Counted from the stretch's first letter, positions 24,566 through 33,007 are shown. The stretch is 64,000 nucleotides of DNA from Rubrobacter xylanophilus DSM 9941 (GCF_000014185.1 NC_008148.1:2956001-3020000); one strand, 5' to 3'. Made by a program: numbers and translations. Notes: generated from the letters alone by a model not told the origin.

Positions 24566-24620
24566 AGGGAGAGCACCCTCCTCCTGAAAAGAGCCCACAA
24601 CCGGCAAAACCCTCCCGCCC

Positions 24621-24629
24621 TTTATACCA
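24621..24629 (-). promoter_or_regulatory. Extended -10 promoter of the slipin gene
   Basis: Minus strand TGG then TATAAA (24626-24621), a good extended -10 without a clear -35, 56 nt before the ATG at 24565. It also rules against the upstream start codon at 24637. Confidence 0.5.
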
Positions 24630-24651
24630 CGCAGCACACGGCACGAAGGGA

Positions 24652-24682
24652 GCCGGGGGGCCCGAGCATCGGGCCCCCCGGC
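24652..24682 (-). terminator. GC hairpin after the NlpC/P60 gene
   Basis: Perfect 14-bp stem (24652-24665 with 24669-24682) and a GCA loop, 30 nt past the stop at 24712. There is no T run on either side, so it is a U-less terminator or an mRNA 3'-end stabiliser. Confidence 0.55.
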
Positions 24683-24711
24683 GGGCTACCGGCGGAAATG
24701 CCGCGGTCGGG

Positions 24712-26283
24712 TCAGATCAGACGCTTCGCCCCCACGTAGCCGTCGGACCAGATGGCCTCCTCGCGGACCACGGTGCCGGGGTAGGGGGCGTGGATCACGG
24801 TCCCGCTGCCCGTGGCTATGCCATCGTGGGTGATGCCCCCGCCGCCCTGGGCCCAGAAGACCACGTCGCCCGGCCCCGGCGTGGAGACGGAGTAGCCGTA
24901 GCCGTACTGGGCGGCCGCCGAGTGCGGCAGGGAGATGCCGAACTGGGCGAAGACGTACATCACGAGCCCGGAGCAGTCGAAGCCCTGGTCCGGGGAGGCC
25001 CCGCCGTACACGTAGGGCACCCCGAGGTACTTGCGGGCCTCGGCGACTATGGCCTCCCCGCTCACCCCGGTGGAGGAGCCGCCACCCGCCGAGGGCTGCT
25101 GCTGGGTGGCGCCCCCGCCGCTGCCAGAAGAGGGATACTGCTGGGAGGCGGAGGAGGACTCGGGAGAGGCCGCCTGCTGCTGGGGCGCGGTCTGGTCCGC
25201 GGCGACCTGCTGCTCCGGCTGCGGCCGGACCTGCTGCTGCGCAGCCTCCTGCGCGGCGGCCTCCTGCTGGGCAGCCTCCTGCTGCGCCGCGGCGCGCTCG
25301 GCGGCCTCCTGCTGCGCGGCGGCCTGCTGGGCGGCGCGCTCGGCTGCCTCCTGCTCTATGGCCGCCTGCCTCGCGGCCTCGCGGGCCTCCTGGGCGGCCC
25401 GCCGCCGCTCGGCGGCCTCCTGCTGCGCGGCCCGCCGGGCGGCGAGCTCGGCCTGCCGGGCGGCGCGCTCGGCGGCCTCCTGCTGCGCGGCCCGCCGGGC
25501 GGCGAGCTCCTCGGCGCGCTGCCGGGCCTCGGCGGCGGCCTGACGCCTGGCCTCCAGCTCCGCCCGGGTTACCGCGGGCGCGCTCGCGGTGCGTGCCACG
25601 GGAACCGCCTCGACCGCCCGCTCCGCGGCCTCCTCGGCCGCCCGGCGGGCGAGCTCGGCCTGCCGCTGCTCCTCGGCCCGGATGGCGGCCCGCAGCTCCC
25701 GGTTGAGAGAGGCGAGGTAGGTCCGGGCCTCGCTCTGGGCCTGCTCGGCGCGCTCCTTCTGCTCGGCGGCCTCCCGCAGGGCGGCGACCCGCTCCTCGCG
25801 CTGGCTCTCGAGCGCCGCCTGGCGCGCCTCGAGCTCCTGCTTGGCCTGCCGGACGGCGGCGAGCTCGGCCTGCTCCTGCTGCAGCAGCCTCAGCCAGAGG
25901 TCGAGCCGGGCCGAGAACTCCGCGAAGCTGTCCACCCCGACGAGCACGTCGAGAAACGCGACGTTGCCGCTCCGGTAGACCTGGGAGGCCCGCTCCTCGA
26001 GCTCCCTGCGCGCCTCGGCGTAGCGGCGCTCGGCGTCCGCGAGATCCTCCCGCGTCGCCGAGATCCTGGCGTCCAGCCGGTTGAGCTGGTAGAGCGCCTG
26101 GTTGTACGCCTCGTAGGAGGCCGCAGCCTCCCGCCGGATCTCCACGAGCCGGTCCCTAGCGCTGGCGACCTCGGCCCTCTTCTCCCTCACGTCCTGCGGC
26201 GAGGCGCCGGCCGTGATCCCGGTCGCCAGAAGCGTCCCCAGTAGAACGCCGAAAAACACCACGAGACTCAGCCTTCGCGGCAT
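24712..26283 (-). CDS. Secreted NlpC/P60 peptidoglycan endopeptidase with coiled-coil domain
   Basis: 523 aa. A signal peptide covers about 1-27 (ending ITAGASP). Long coiled coils run from about 30 to 215, as in RipA/PcsB-type hydrolases, followed by a low-complexity Ala/Gln/Glu region (about 235-380, many AAQQEAAERAA-like units) and a Ser/Gly linker. The C-terminal NlpC/P60 domain has the catalytic Cys in GFDCSGLVMYVF, His in GGITHDGIA and a third polar residue in VIHAP. It should cut stem peptides during wall growth or daughter-cell separation, with the coiled coil probably controlling access. The 231-nt upstream gap contains a hairpin followed by T (26331-26360). Confidence 0.92.
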   Translation of the reverse strand: MPRRLSLVVFFGVLLGTLLATGITAGASPQDVREKRAEVASARDRLVEIRREAAASYEAYNQALYQLNRLDARISATREDLADAERRYAEARRELEERASQVYRSGNVAFLDVLVGVDSFAEFSARLDLWLRLLQQEQAELAAVRQAKQELEARQAALESQREERVAALREAAEQKERAEQAQSEARTYLASLNRELRAAIRAEEQRQAELARRAAEEAAERAVEAVPVARTASAPAVTRAELEARRQAAAEARQRAEELAARRAAQQEAAERAARQAELAARRAAQQEAAERRRAAQEAREAARQAAIEQEAAERAAQQAAAQQEAAERAAAQQEAAQQEAAAQEAAQQQVRPQPEQQVAADQTAPQQQAASPESSSASQQYPSSGSGGGATQQQPSAGGGSSTGVSGEAIVAEARKYLGVPYVYGGASPDQGFDCSGLVMYVFAQFGISLPHSAAAQYGYGYSVSTPGPGDVVFWAQGGGGITHDGIATGSGTVIHAPYPGTVVREEAIWSDGYVGAKRLI

Positions 26284-26330
26284 ACAGCAGGCTCCTTCCG
26301 GTAGCTTGCGCGCCCTATTCGTCTTTCCGC

Positions 26331-26360
26331 AAAAACAAGGGGATTTTGGGAGAAATCCCC
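26331..26360 (-). terminator. Terminator or attenuator in front of the NlpC/P60 gene
   Basis: On the minus strand GGGGATTT and AAATCCCC pair perfectly (8 bp, 6-nt loop) and are followed by TTGTTTTT. It lies 48 nt before the start codon at 26283 and about 155 nt after the stop of the gene upstream. It either ends that transcript late or attenuates the wall hydrolase. A possible promoter TTGTTA, 16 nt, TAGAAA lies upstream near 26470-26495, which would place the hairpin in a leader of roughly 180 nt. Confidence 0.6.
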
Positions 26361-26514
26361 CCTCCTAACCGCGGCACTCTAGACGAACCCCTCACGCCGC
26401 GCAACGCCCGCAGAAGCCTCCCGCAGACCGGCCCCAGGCGAAAAGGGCTTAAATAAAGGGAGTCTGTGTTTCTAGGGCGAAACCTCTTCTTAACAAAATT
26501 TAACTTACGTAACG

Positions 26515-27021
26515 CTACAGAAAGCCCGCGGGGCGCAGGGGAGGGAGGTTCCGGAGCGCGAGGAAGGCCCTCCAGAAGCGGCGTTTGGCGGTCTCGCTAT
26601 CGAGCGCCGGGGCGAGGGAGGGGAGGCGCAGTCCGGGGGTGCCGCCCGTCCACGGGAAGGGCTCGCCCTCTGGGGCGTCGGAGAAGCGGCGGCGGGCGAG
26701 GGGGTAGCCGAGGTCGTCGATGCTCCGGGCGGCCCCGGGGCCCACGGCGACGAGGAGGGCGGGGTCTGCGGCGTGGAGCTCTTGCCGCAGGAGGCCGGAG
26801 GAGGCGTGGGTGACGTAGGCGTCCGGGAGCCCGATGGCGGCGAGGCTGCGGCGCAGGGCGTCGAGGAGGCGGGGGCCGGCGGGGTCCTCCACCACCAGCA
26901 TGAGGCCCGAGGCCAAATCCCCGGAGGGGAGGGGGTGCGCGGCCTGCCGGAGGCGGCGCAAGACGGCGTCGAGCTCCCGCTCCGCCTTTCTCCGGTAGTC
27001 CTCGGCGGGGCTTCTAGCCAC
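26515..27021 (-). CDS. Conserved protein, possibly a remote uracil-DNA glycosylase-fold member
   Basis: 168 aa. The layout recalls the UDG superfamily: an N-terminal helical region, YVTHASSGLLRQEL, LLVAVGPGAARSID (like the VVALG-AA strand-helix of family 4/5 enzymes) and RLPSLAPALDS where motif 3 (HPS) would be. The catalytic motif 1 and iron-sulfur cysteines are not present, so activity is doubtful. I do not recognise a named family. The GTG at 27021 overlaps the stop of the phosphatidyltransferase gene by 8 nt. Confidence 0.45.
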   Translation of the reverse strand: MARSPAEDYRRKAERELDAVLRRLRQAAHPLPSGDLASGLMLVVEDPAGPRLLDALRRSLAAIGLPDAYVTHASSGLLRQELHAADPALLVAVGPGAARSIDDLGYPLARRRFSDAPEGEPFPWTGGTPGLRLPSLAPALDSETAKRRFWRAFLALRNLPPLRPAGFL

Positions 27022-27619
27022 GGGTAGCGCGGCGGACGTGGAGGATGCGCTGGAGCGTGGTCACCAGGGCCCCGGCCGCCACCAGCGCCAGGCCGGGCCC
27101 CAGGAAGCCCAGGAGCGAGAAGGCCGAGAGGAGCACCACGCGGCCGGCGCGCTCCAGCACCCCCACCCGGCACTCCACGCCGAGCCCCTCGGCGCGGGCG
27201 CGGGTGTAGGAGGTAAGGAGCGAGAACGTCATCGCCACCGCGGCGAGCAGGGCCACGTAGGGGCGGTCCAGGGCCGCGTACAGAAAGATGATGCCCGCGA
27301 AGATCGCCGCCTCCGAGAGCCGGTCCAGGGTGGAGTCCAGAAAGGCGCCGAAGGAGCTCATGCGGTTCGACTCCCGGGCCACGGCGCCGTCGAGGGCGTC
27401 GAAGAGCCCGCCGAGCAGCATCACCGCCCCGGCCAGCCTCACGTGGCCGGTCCCGAACAGGAAGGCGGCGCACACCGAGAGCGCCCACCCGGTCACCGTC
27501 AGGGTGTTCGGGCGCACCCTCAGGCGGGAGAGCACCCGCACGAGCGGGTTTAGCAGCTGCCGCAGCGCCTCCTTGTAGGCGTAGGATCTCCTTCCGGACT
27601 CGCGGTGCGGCAGGCTCAC
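27014..27619 (-). CDS. CDP-alcohol phosphatidyltransferase (PgsA-like)
   Basis: 201 aa, about five to six TM helices. The signature DGAVAR...GAFLDSTLD (DG-x2-AR-x8-G-x3-D-x3-D) is complete near residues 72-95. The enzyme moves a phosphatidyl group from CDP-diacylglycerol to an alcohol such as glycerol-3-phosphate or inositol phosphate; the N-terminal SYAYKEALRQLLNPLVRVLSRL is also compatible with archaetidyl/phosphatidylinositol phosphate synthases. The start is GTG 27619 with AAAGGAG; it overlaps the upstream permease stop (GTGA). Confidence 0.85.
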   Translation of the reverse strand: MSLPHRESGRRSYAYKEALRQLLNPLVRVLSRLRVRPNTLTVTGWALSVCAAFLFGTGHVRLAGAVMLLGGLFDALDGAVARESNRMSSFGAFLDSTLDRLSEAAIFAGIIFLYAALDRPYVALLAAVAMTFSLLTSYTRARAEGLGVECRVGVLERAGRVVLLSAFSLLGFLGPGLALVAAGALVTTLQRILHVRRATRG

Positions 27620-28779
27620 GCTTTGCTCCTTTCCCTCGCTTGTCCCTCGGCGGGTCCCTCCGCGGCGTCGCCCGCCGGCGAGACCAGGCTCTCGCCCCAC
27701 TGCTCGAAAACCAGGGTGCCGCGCAGGTAGCGCAGCGAGGCGGCCACCATCGCCACGACGGGCACGGCGAAGAGCGCCCCCACTATCCCGTAGAGCGCCG
27801 TTGCGGAGAGCATGGCGAACATCACCCACAGGGGATGAACCCCCACCGAGCCGCCCATGATGCGCGGCACCAGCACGTTGCCCTCGAGCTGCTGGGCGGC
27901 GAGAAACAGCCCGGCGACGAGCAGGGCCTTCAGGGGGCTCTCCACCAGGGCCAGCACCACGGCCGGGATCGCGCCGAGGACCGGGCCGAGCACTGGGATC
28001 AGCTCCGTAACACCCACCCACACCCCGATCAGCAGGGCGTACTCGCCGCCGGTGAAGAAGACGATGGCCCACCCTATGACGCCCATGAGCACGCACAGCA
28101 GCAGCTGCGCCTTGAGGTAGCGGACCAGGGCCCCCTCCACGGCGGAGAACAGCTCGAGCACGTTCCCGCGGACGGTCGGGGGGATCAGGGAGAGGGCGCC
28201 GCGCCGGATCCTCTCCCGGTCCAGCAGCATGTAGATGGCGACGATGAGCATAAACACCAGGTTCAGGATGGTGCCGAATACCCCGAACACCCCCCCTATA
28301 AACCCGAGGGCCGCCTTGAGCATGGTCCCGGCCGGCGGGAGGTTGCTCTGGACGAAGGCCAGCACGGCCTCCCGGTCCACCGCGGAGATCCTCTCCCCCA
28401 CGTAGGGGAGCCCTTCGGCCCAGGCCAGCAGGTTCGCGGCGGCCTCCGCCACCACCTGCGGGTTTCGCAGCAGCGCCTGCACCTGGTTGACGGCCGGGAT
28501 GATGATGACGAGCAGCACCGCGAACACGGCGGCCAGGAGCGCCGCGAAGACCCCGAGCACGGCCAGCGCCCGCGGCACCCGCATAGCCTCCAGGCGGCGC
28601 ACGAGGGGGTTCAGGGCGTAGGCCAGCACGCCGGCCATGAGGAAGGTGAGGAGCACGCCCCCGATCTGCCGGATGAGGACCACGGCCAGCACGAGCCCCG
28701 CGGCGATGAGGAAGTACTGCAGGTAGGTCGAGACGACCAGCCTGTCCGCGGGGGGAGAGCTCTGCTCCGGGGAGTCCAC
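27616..28779 (-). CDS. AI-2E/PerM-family permease
   Basis: 387 aa, seven to eight TM helices. The C-terminal signature (GVWVGVTELIPVLGPVLGAIPAVVLAL) and the large loop between TM3 and TM4 (about 95-185) are typical. Members export small molecules or act as Na+/H+ antiporters; this one's substrate is unknown. GTG 28779 is the likely start: the frame upstream loses hydrophobic character. It is the first gene of a three-gene unit (28779 to 26515) with 4- and 8-nt overlaps. Confidence 0.82.
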   Translation of the reverse strand: MDSPEQSSPPADRLVVSTYLQYFLIAAGLVLAVVLIRQIGGVLLTFLMAGVLAYALNPLVRRLEAMRVPRALAVLGVFAALLAAVFAVLLVIIIPAVNQVQALLRNPQVVAEAAANLLAWAEGLPYVGERISAVDREAVLAFVQSNLPPAGTMLKAALGFIGGVFGVFGTILNLVFMLIVAIYMLLDRERIRRGALSLIPPTVRGNVLELFSAVEGALVRYLKAQLLLCVLMGVIGWAIVFFTGGEYALLIGVWVGVTELIPVLGPVLGAIPAVVLALVESPLKALLVAGLFLAAQQLEGNVLVPRIMGGSVGVHPLWVMFAMLSATALYGIVGALFAVPVVAMVAASLRYLRGTLVFEQWGESLVSPAGDAAEGPAEGQARERSKA

Positions 28780-28818
28780 ACCCCAATGGTACCAGCAGGA
28801 ACCCGGCGGCGCGGCGAG

Positions 28819-28847
28819 TTTACACCCCCCACCCCCCTCTGTATAAT
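28819..28847 (+). promoter_or_regulatory. Near-consensus sigma-70 promoter of the M23-like gene
   Basis: TTTACA at 28819-28824, exactly 17 nt, TATAAT at 28842-28847. The ATG at 28859 lies 12 nt past the -10, so the mRNA would have a leader of only about 4-6 nt. Confidence 0.7.
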
Positions 28848-28858
28848 CCCGCCCCAGT

Positions 28859-29695
28859 ATGCGAGGGGGGCAGCTGCAGCGAACCCAACATGTTGGGCGA
28901 CGGCCCGGCTCGGGCCGGCCGCCGCACCTGAGGGTCGTAGAACGCGGCGGCGCCGCCGAGGCGCGCCGCCGGGCGCGGCTGCGCGAGCGGCGGCTCCGGC
29001 GCATGGCCGTCTACAGGCGGCGCCGGATGGCGGCGGCGGCCGGGGCCGTGCTGGCGCTGGTGGTGGTCGTGCTCGCGGTGTTCGCGCAGGCGGCCTCCGG
29101 GGTCTCGCGCGGCGCGGTGCCGGTGGACCCGGGCAACGCCGCCCCCGACACGGTGGTCGCCGAGGCGGCGGGCGTGAGCATCTTCAGCCCGATCCGCCCG
29201 GCCGACCTGACGGGGCTCGGCTACCACCCGGAGGGGGAGAGCCTGCTCCCCATGGAGCCGCGGGGGAAGAACCTCTCGCTCAACCCCCTCTTCAGGCTGT
29301 TCTTCGGCGAGTCCACGCCGGAGAGGCTGCGCTTCTACGTGATGGACGGCGCGGGCAGGGAGGGGCCGGACACCGGGGCGCTGGACGTGGGGGCCCCGGC
29401 CGGGACGCCGGTCTACTCGCCGGTCACCGGGACGGTTATCTCCATCCGCCCCGACCCGATGGTGGAGGGGGCAAACGTGGTGGAGATACAGCCCAAGGCC
29501 AACCCGGACGTCCGGGTGGCGGTCTCCCTGGTGGAGAGCGAGGGGAGCGACGCCGGCGTCAAGTCCCCGGTGACCGCCGGGATGACGAGGATAGGCTCGG
29601 TCGCCGACTCGGCGGAGGTTTTGGACCCGCAGCTCTCCTCGTACACCGGGGACGCGGGCAACCACGTGACCGTCTCGGTCTTCCCGGAGGACTAG
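28859..29695 (+). CDS. Membrane-anchored, degenerate M23 (LytM-like) peptidase-fold protein
   Basis: 278 aa. A 55-residue Arg-rich cytoplasmic tail precedes one TM (about 58-80); the outer part ends in a LytM-like beta fold: TGALDVGAPAGTPVYSPVTGTV (about 170-191). The first zinc ligand of the HxxxD motif is Thr and the HxH pair is missing (VEIQPK, VSLVES), so it is not expected to cut peptidoglycan and may act as a regulator like EnvC/NlpD. No ribosome binding site precedes the ATG; the promoter position argues for leaderless translation. Confidence 0.7.
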   Translation: MRGGQLQRTQHVGRRPGSGRPPHLRVVERGGAAEARRRARLRERRLRRMAVYRRRRMAAAAGAVLALVVVVLAVFAQAASGVSRGAVPVDPGNAAPDTVVAEAAGVSIFSPIRPADLTGLGYHPEGESLLPMEPRGKNLSLNPLFRLFFGESTPERLRFYVMDGAGREGPDTGALDVGAPAGTPVYSPVTGTVISIRPDPMVEGANVVEIQPKANPDVRVAVSLVESEGSDAGVKSPVTAGMTRIGSVADSAEVLDPQLSSYTGDAGNHVTVSVFPED

Positions 29696-29726
29696 AGGCC
29701 CGCAGGGGCGGTATCATACGCCCGTT

Positions 29727-30374
29727 ATGTTCGTCCAGCTCTTCGAGCAGAGCCCGGCCGCCGCGGTGGCCATACTGCTTGGGTTCGTGGTGGGGATCAC
29801 GCTGCACGAGGCGGCCCACGCCGCCTCGGCCTACCTGCTGGGCGACGACACCGCCTACCGGCAGGGCCGGGTGACCCTCAACCCGGCCGCGCACCTGGAC
29901 GTGCTGGGGAGCATCATGCTGCTGATCGCGGGCTTCGGGTGGGGAAGACCGACCCCGGTGGTCCCCGCCAAGCTGCGGGGCGGGGCGCTGGGGCCCGTGG
30001 CGGTGGCGTTCGCCGGCCCCGCCTCCAACCTCCTGATCGTGGCGGCGTGCGCCGCGCTCTACAGGCTCCCGGCCTTCGGCGAAGGCTACCTGCTCGTCAC
30101 CGTCGCGGCGGTGGCCTTCGTGAACGCGCTGCTGTTCGTCTTCAACCTCATCCCCATCCCGCCCCTGGACGGGGCCAAGGTGATCTTCCCGTTCCTCCCC
30201 CGCTCGCTGGACGGGTTCGTGGCCTTCATGAACCAGTACGGGCCGACGATCCTGCTGGTCCTGGTGGTCGTGGCGATCTTCCTGCCCGGCTTCTCGGTCT
30301 TCGGCTTTCTGCTGGCCCCGGTGGTGCCGCTGCTAGAGGCCTTCGGCCTGCCCGCCGGGATACCGGTCCTCTGA
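29727..30374 (+). CDS. Site-2 protease family (M50) metalloprotease
   Basis: 215 aa, about six TM helices. TM1 carries HEAAH (about 29-33) and a later helix NLIPIPPLDGAKV, the LDG motif with the third zinc ligand. It lacks PDZ and CBS domains, so it belongs to the short S2P group. Such enzymes cut membrane-embedded substrates, often anti-sigma factors; the target is unknown. It follows the M23-like gene after 31 nt and is convergent with the histidine kinase gene. Confidence 0.88.
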   Translation: MFVQLFEQSPAAAVAILLGFVVGITLHEAAHAASAYLLGDDTAYRQGRVTLNPAAHLDVLGSIMLLIAGFGWGRPTPVVPAKLRGGALGPVAVAFAGPASNLLIVAACAALYRLPAFGEGYLLVTVAAVAFVNALLFVFNLIPIPPLDGAKVIFPFLPRSLDGFVAFMNQYGPTILLVLVVVAIFLPGFSVFGFLLAPVVPLLEAFGLPAGIPVL

Positions 30375-30382
30375 GAAGGGAG

Positions 30383-30466
30383 CCCGGGGCGGCGCGGTTC
30401 GCAGGGAGGGGGGACAGAAAGCCACGAGCCGGTCGCCGCCCCGGGAACATATTTTACCGCGTAAAA
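30383..30466. terminator. Bidirectional terminator region between convergent genes
   Basis: CCCGGGGCGGCG (30383-30394) pairs with 30434-30445 (12 bp, long loop) and is followed on plus by ACATATTTT. A second small hairpin TTTTAC/GTAAAA (30452-30466) reads well from the minus strand after the kinase gene. The 121-nt gap shows no gene. Confidence 0.45.
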
Positions 30467-30495
30467 CGCGCCTAGTAAGAGAAATTTCAAGTCTC

Positions 30496-32331
30496 TCAGG
30501 AGACGCGGGCCTGGCGGCGGGTTCTTCCGCCGGCGGCGCCCTCGCTCTTCTTGAGCGGGAGCACCACGGAGAAGGTGCTCCCGGCGCCGGGCTCGCTCTG
30601 CACCCGGATCTCGCCGCCGAGGTGCCCGACTATCTCGTTGGCCAGGGCGAGGCCGAGCCCGGTGCCGTCGGCCCGGGAGGAGCCCTGCGCCCGGTAGAAG
30701 CGCTCGAAGATGTGCGGGATCTCCGCCTCCGAGATGCCGCAGCCGCGGTCCCGGACGTCGATCACGACGCCTCCGTCCTCGCGGCGGAGGGTGAGGTCCA
30801 CCGGGGTTCCCTCCGGCGAGTACTTTATGGCGTTGTCCACCAGGATGGCGAGCGTCCGGTGCAGCTGGGTGGGGTCGGTCTCCACGGGCGGGACGCCCTC
30901 CTCGGCGTGGATGCGCAGCGGCCGGCCGGTGTAGCTGAAGTCCCGCCGCAGCTCGTGCAGGAGGTCCTCCAGGTCCACCTCCTCCAGGCGGAAGATGACC
31001 GCGTTCGCGTCCAGCCGCGAGAGGTCCAGGAGCGTCCGGGCCAGGTTCTGCAGCCGCTCGGTCTGGGTGCGCATCTCCCTCAGGAACTCGGCGCGGACCT
31101 CCTCGTCCTGCTCGTCCTCCAGCATCTCCAGGTAGCCGGAGAGCGCCGAGATGGGGGTCTTCAGCTCGTGGGAGGCGTTGGCGATGAACTCCGCCTTGGC
31201 CCGCTGGATCTGGCGCTCCTCGGTCACGTCGCGCAGGATGGCCAGGGCCCCGTCCTCCAGAGGGGCCGCCCGGATCTCGATGATCCTCTCCCCCGCCTCG
31301 GCCTCGGGCTCGGTGATCGGGCCGCTGTAGCGCGTCTTGGCGAGCACCTCCTGCAGCCGGTTGTGGAACTCGGGCGGCGCGGACTCCAGGAGCTCCCGGG
31401 CCCGGGGGTTCAGAAAGACCGGGTTCAGCTCCCGGTCCACCCCCACCACCGCGTCGGTCATCCCGTCCAGGATGGCCTGCCCGCGCTCCTTCTCCTGCTC
31501 CACCTGCTCGAAGGCGCTCTTGAGGGAGGCCGCCATGGAGTTGAAAGTCTCCCCGAGCGAGCCCACCTCGTCCTCCACCCGGCTCCTTATCCGCTCGTCG
31601 AAGTTGCCGGCGGCCAGCCGCTCCGCCGCGAGCCCGAGCCGGCTGATGCGGCGGGAGATCAGGGTGGCCACGAAGTAGCCCACCGCCCCCGCCACCATCA
31701 GGGCGAGCGCCGCCGCGATCATGGCGACCCGGTCGATCTTGGCGAGCGCCGCCTGCACATTCTCTATGTCGCTCTGGGTGAAGAACTTGACGAACACGAT
31801 CGCATACCCGCTCTCGCCCTCTATCCGGATGGGGGAGGCGTAGGTGGCCCGCAGCTGGCCCTCCCGCGGGTTGCCCTCGGCCACCCGCTCGATGGCCTGC
31901 TGCGGGCGCTGCTCGGCCACCGCCCGCTGGACCGCCCGGGCCGACCAGTCGTCGAGGTTGCCCCCGAGCTCGCCCTCCAGCTTGGTCCCGTCCTCCGCGC
32001 GAACCACGCCCCACTGCAAGCCCCGGCTCGCCGCGAACGACTTCACCTGGTCCACCGAGACCTGGCCGTCGTTGCGGGCCAGCTGCGCCTCGAACTGCTC
32101 CCCCACCTGCCGGAAGCTGGCCTCGCTGGCCCGGTTGAGGGTGTCCTGCAGGATGGGGCGCACCAGCTCGTAGGCCGTCACCGCCGCCAGGGCGGTGACC
32201 AGCACGAAGAGGGCCGTCAGCCAGATGCGGATGCCGACGCGCGGCCGCAGGCCCTCCGGACGGGACGGCCACGGCAGGCGAGCGGCGGATTTGCGCGCCA
32301 GGAGCTTTCTAGCGGAAGACATACCCGACAC
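30496..32331 (-). CDS. Membrane sensor histidine kinase (HAMP-PAS-HisKA-HATPase)
   Basis: 611 aa. TM1 near 35-55, an outside sensor domain of about 145 residues, TM2 near 203-223, HAMP (about 225-275), a PAS domain (about 285-370), the HisKA box FIANASHELKTPIS with phospho-accepting His388, and the ATPase with N box LVDNAIKYSPEG, DRGCGISEAEI and GTGLGLALANEI. The order is that of PhoR/ResE/WalK-type kinases. It overlaps its response regulator by 23 nt. The signal is unknown. Confidence 0.93.
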   Translation of the reverse strand: MSGMSSARKLLARKSAARLPWPSRPEGLRPRVGIRIWLTALFVLVTALAAVTAYELVRPILQDTLNRASEASFRQVGEQFEAQLARNDGQVSVDQVKSFAASRGLQWGVVRAEDGTKLEGELGGNLDDWSARAVQRAVAEQRPQQAIERVAEGNPREGQLRATYASPIRIEGESGYAIVFVKFFTQSDIENVQAALAKIDRVAMIAAALALMVAGAVGYFVATLISRRISRLGLAAERLAAGNFDERIRSRVEDEVGSLGETFNSMAASLKSAFEQVEQEKERGQAILDGMTDAVVGVDRELNPVFLNPRARELLESAPPEFHNRLQEVLAKTRYSGPITEPEAEAGERIIEIRAAPLEDGALAILRDVTEERQIQRAKAEFIANASHELKTPISALSGYLEMLEDEQDEEVRAEFLREMRTQTERLQNLARTLLDLSRLDANAVIFRLEEVDLEDLLHELRRDFSYTGRPLRIHAEEGVPPVETDPTQLHRTLAILVDNAIKYSPEGTPVDLTLRREDGGVVIDVRDRGCGISEAEIPHIFERFYRAQGSSRADGTGLGLALANEIVGHLGGEIRVQSEPGAGSTFSVVLPLKKSEGAAGGRTRRQARVS

Positions 32332-33007
32332 CCCGCGCGGTGTGGATGAACTCGGGGTTGCGGGGGTCGCGCTCTATCTTCTCCCGGAGGTGGCGGATGT
32401 GCACGTCGACCGTGCGCTCGTCGCGGAACTCGTCGCCCCACACCCGGCGCAGCAGGGCGCTCCGGGAGAACACCTTGCCCGGGTTGGAGGCCAGGGTCAC
32501 CAGAAGCTCAAACTCGGTGTAGGTCAGGTCCACCTCCCGCCCGTCCACCGAGACCCGGCGGCTGGGGAGGTTTATCTTCAGCCCGTCGTAGTTGAGCTCG
32601 TCCGGCCGCTGTCCGGCGGGGACCTGCGCCCGGCGCATGATGGCCCTGACCCGCGCCACCAGCTCCCGCACGGCGAAGGGCTTGGTGACGTAGTCGTCGG
32701 CCCCGAGCTCCAGCCCCACCACCCGGTCTATCTCGTCGTCCTTGGCGGTGAGCATCAGGATCGGCACGTCGCTCTGCGCCCGGATCCTGCGGCAGACCTC
32801 GGTCCCGTCCAGCTTGGGGAGCATGATGTCCAGGATGATCAGGTGCGGCTCGAAGGTGTTGAAGGCCTCGAGCGCCGCCTCGCCGTCCCCGACGGCCTGC
32901 ACCTGGAACCCCTCCCGCTCCAGGGCGTGCGTCAGCATCTTCTGGAGCGACGGCTCGTCGTCTACCAGGAGGATCCTGCGCGTCGTACCCTGCAAACCCT
33001 GCACCAT
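32309..33007 (-). CDS. OmpR-family response regulator
   Basis: 232 aa. Receiver domain with acidic pocket DDE (about 16-18), phosphorylation site Asp60 (LIILDIMLPKLDG), and Lys in DDYVTKPF; winged-helix DNA-binding domain from about 140 with RRVSVDGREVDLTYTEFELL and VDVHIRHLREKIE. It forms a two-component system with the overlapping kinase gene. No target operator can be named. Confidence 0.94.
   Translation of the reverse strand: MVQGLQGTTRRILLVDDEPSLQKMLTHALEREGFQVQAVGDGEAALEAFNTFEPHLIILDIMLPKLDGTEVCRRIRAQSDVPILMLTAKDDEIDRVVGLELGADDYVTKPFAVRELVARVRAIMRRAQVPAGQRPDELNYDGLKINLPSRRVSVDGREVDLTYTEFELLVTLASNPGKVFSRSALLRRVWGDEFRDERTVDVHIRHLREKIERDPRNPEFIHTARGVGYVFR

Noticed and set aside
24566-24637. 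Longer slipin with 24 extra residues from 24637
   Set aside because: An extended -10 promoter overlaps this start, and the ATG at 24565 has a strong AGGAGGAGG and matches the family N terminus.
25200-25560. Tandem DNA repeat at about 25.2-25.6 kb
   Set aside because: The repeats are in-frame Ala/Gln/Glu low-complexity codons of the NlpC/P60 protein, not a CRISPR or satellite.
26284-26514. c-di-AMP (ydaO-type) riboswitch before the NlpC/P60 gene
   Set aside because: The conserved segments (such as GGGGTGAAT and CCCGAATCCG) are not found; only a terminator-like hairpin is supported.
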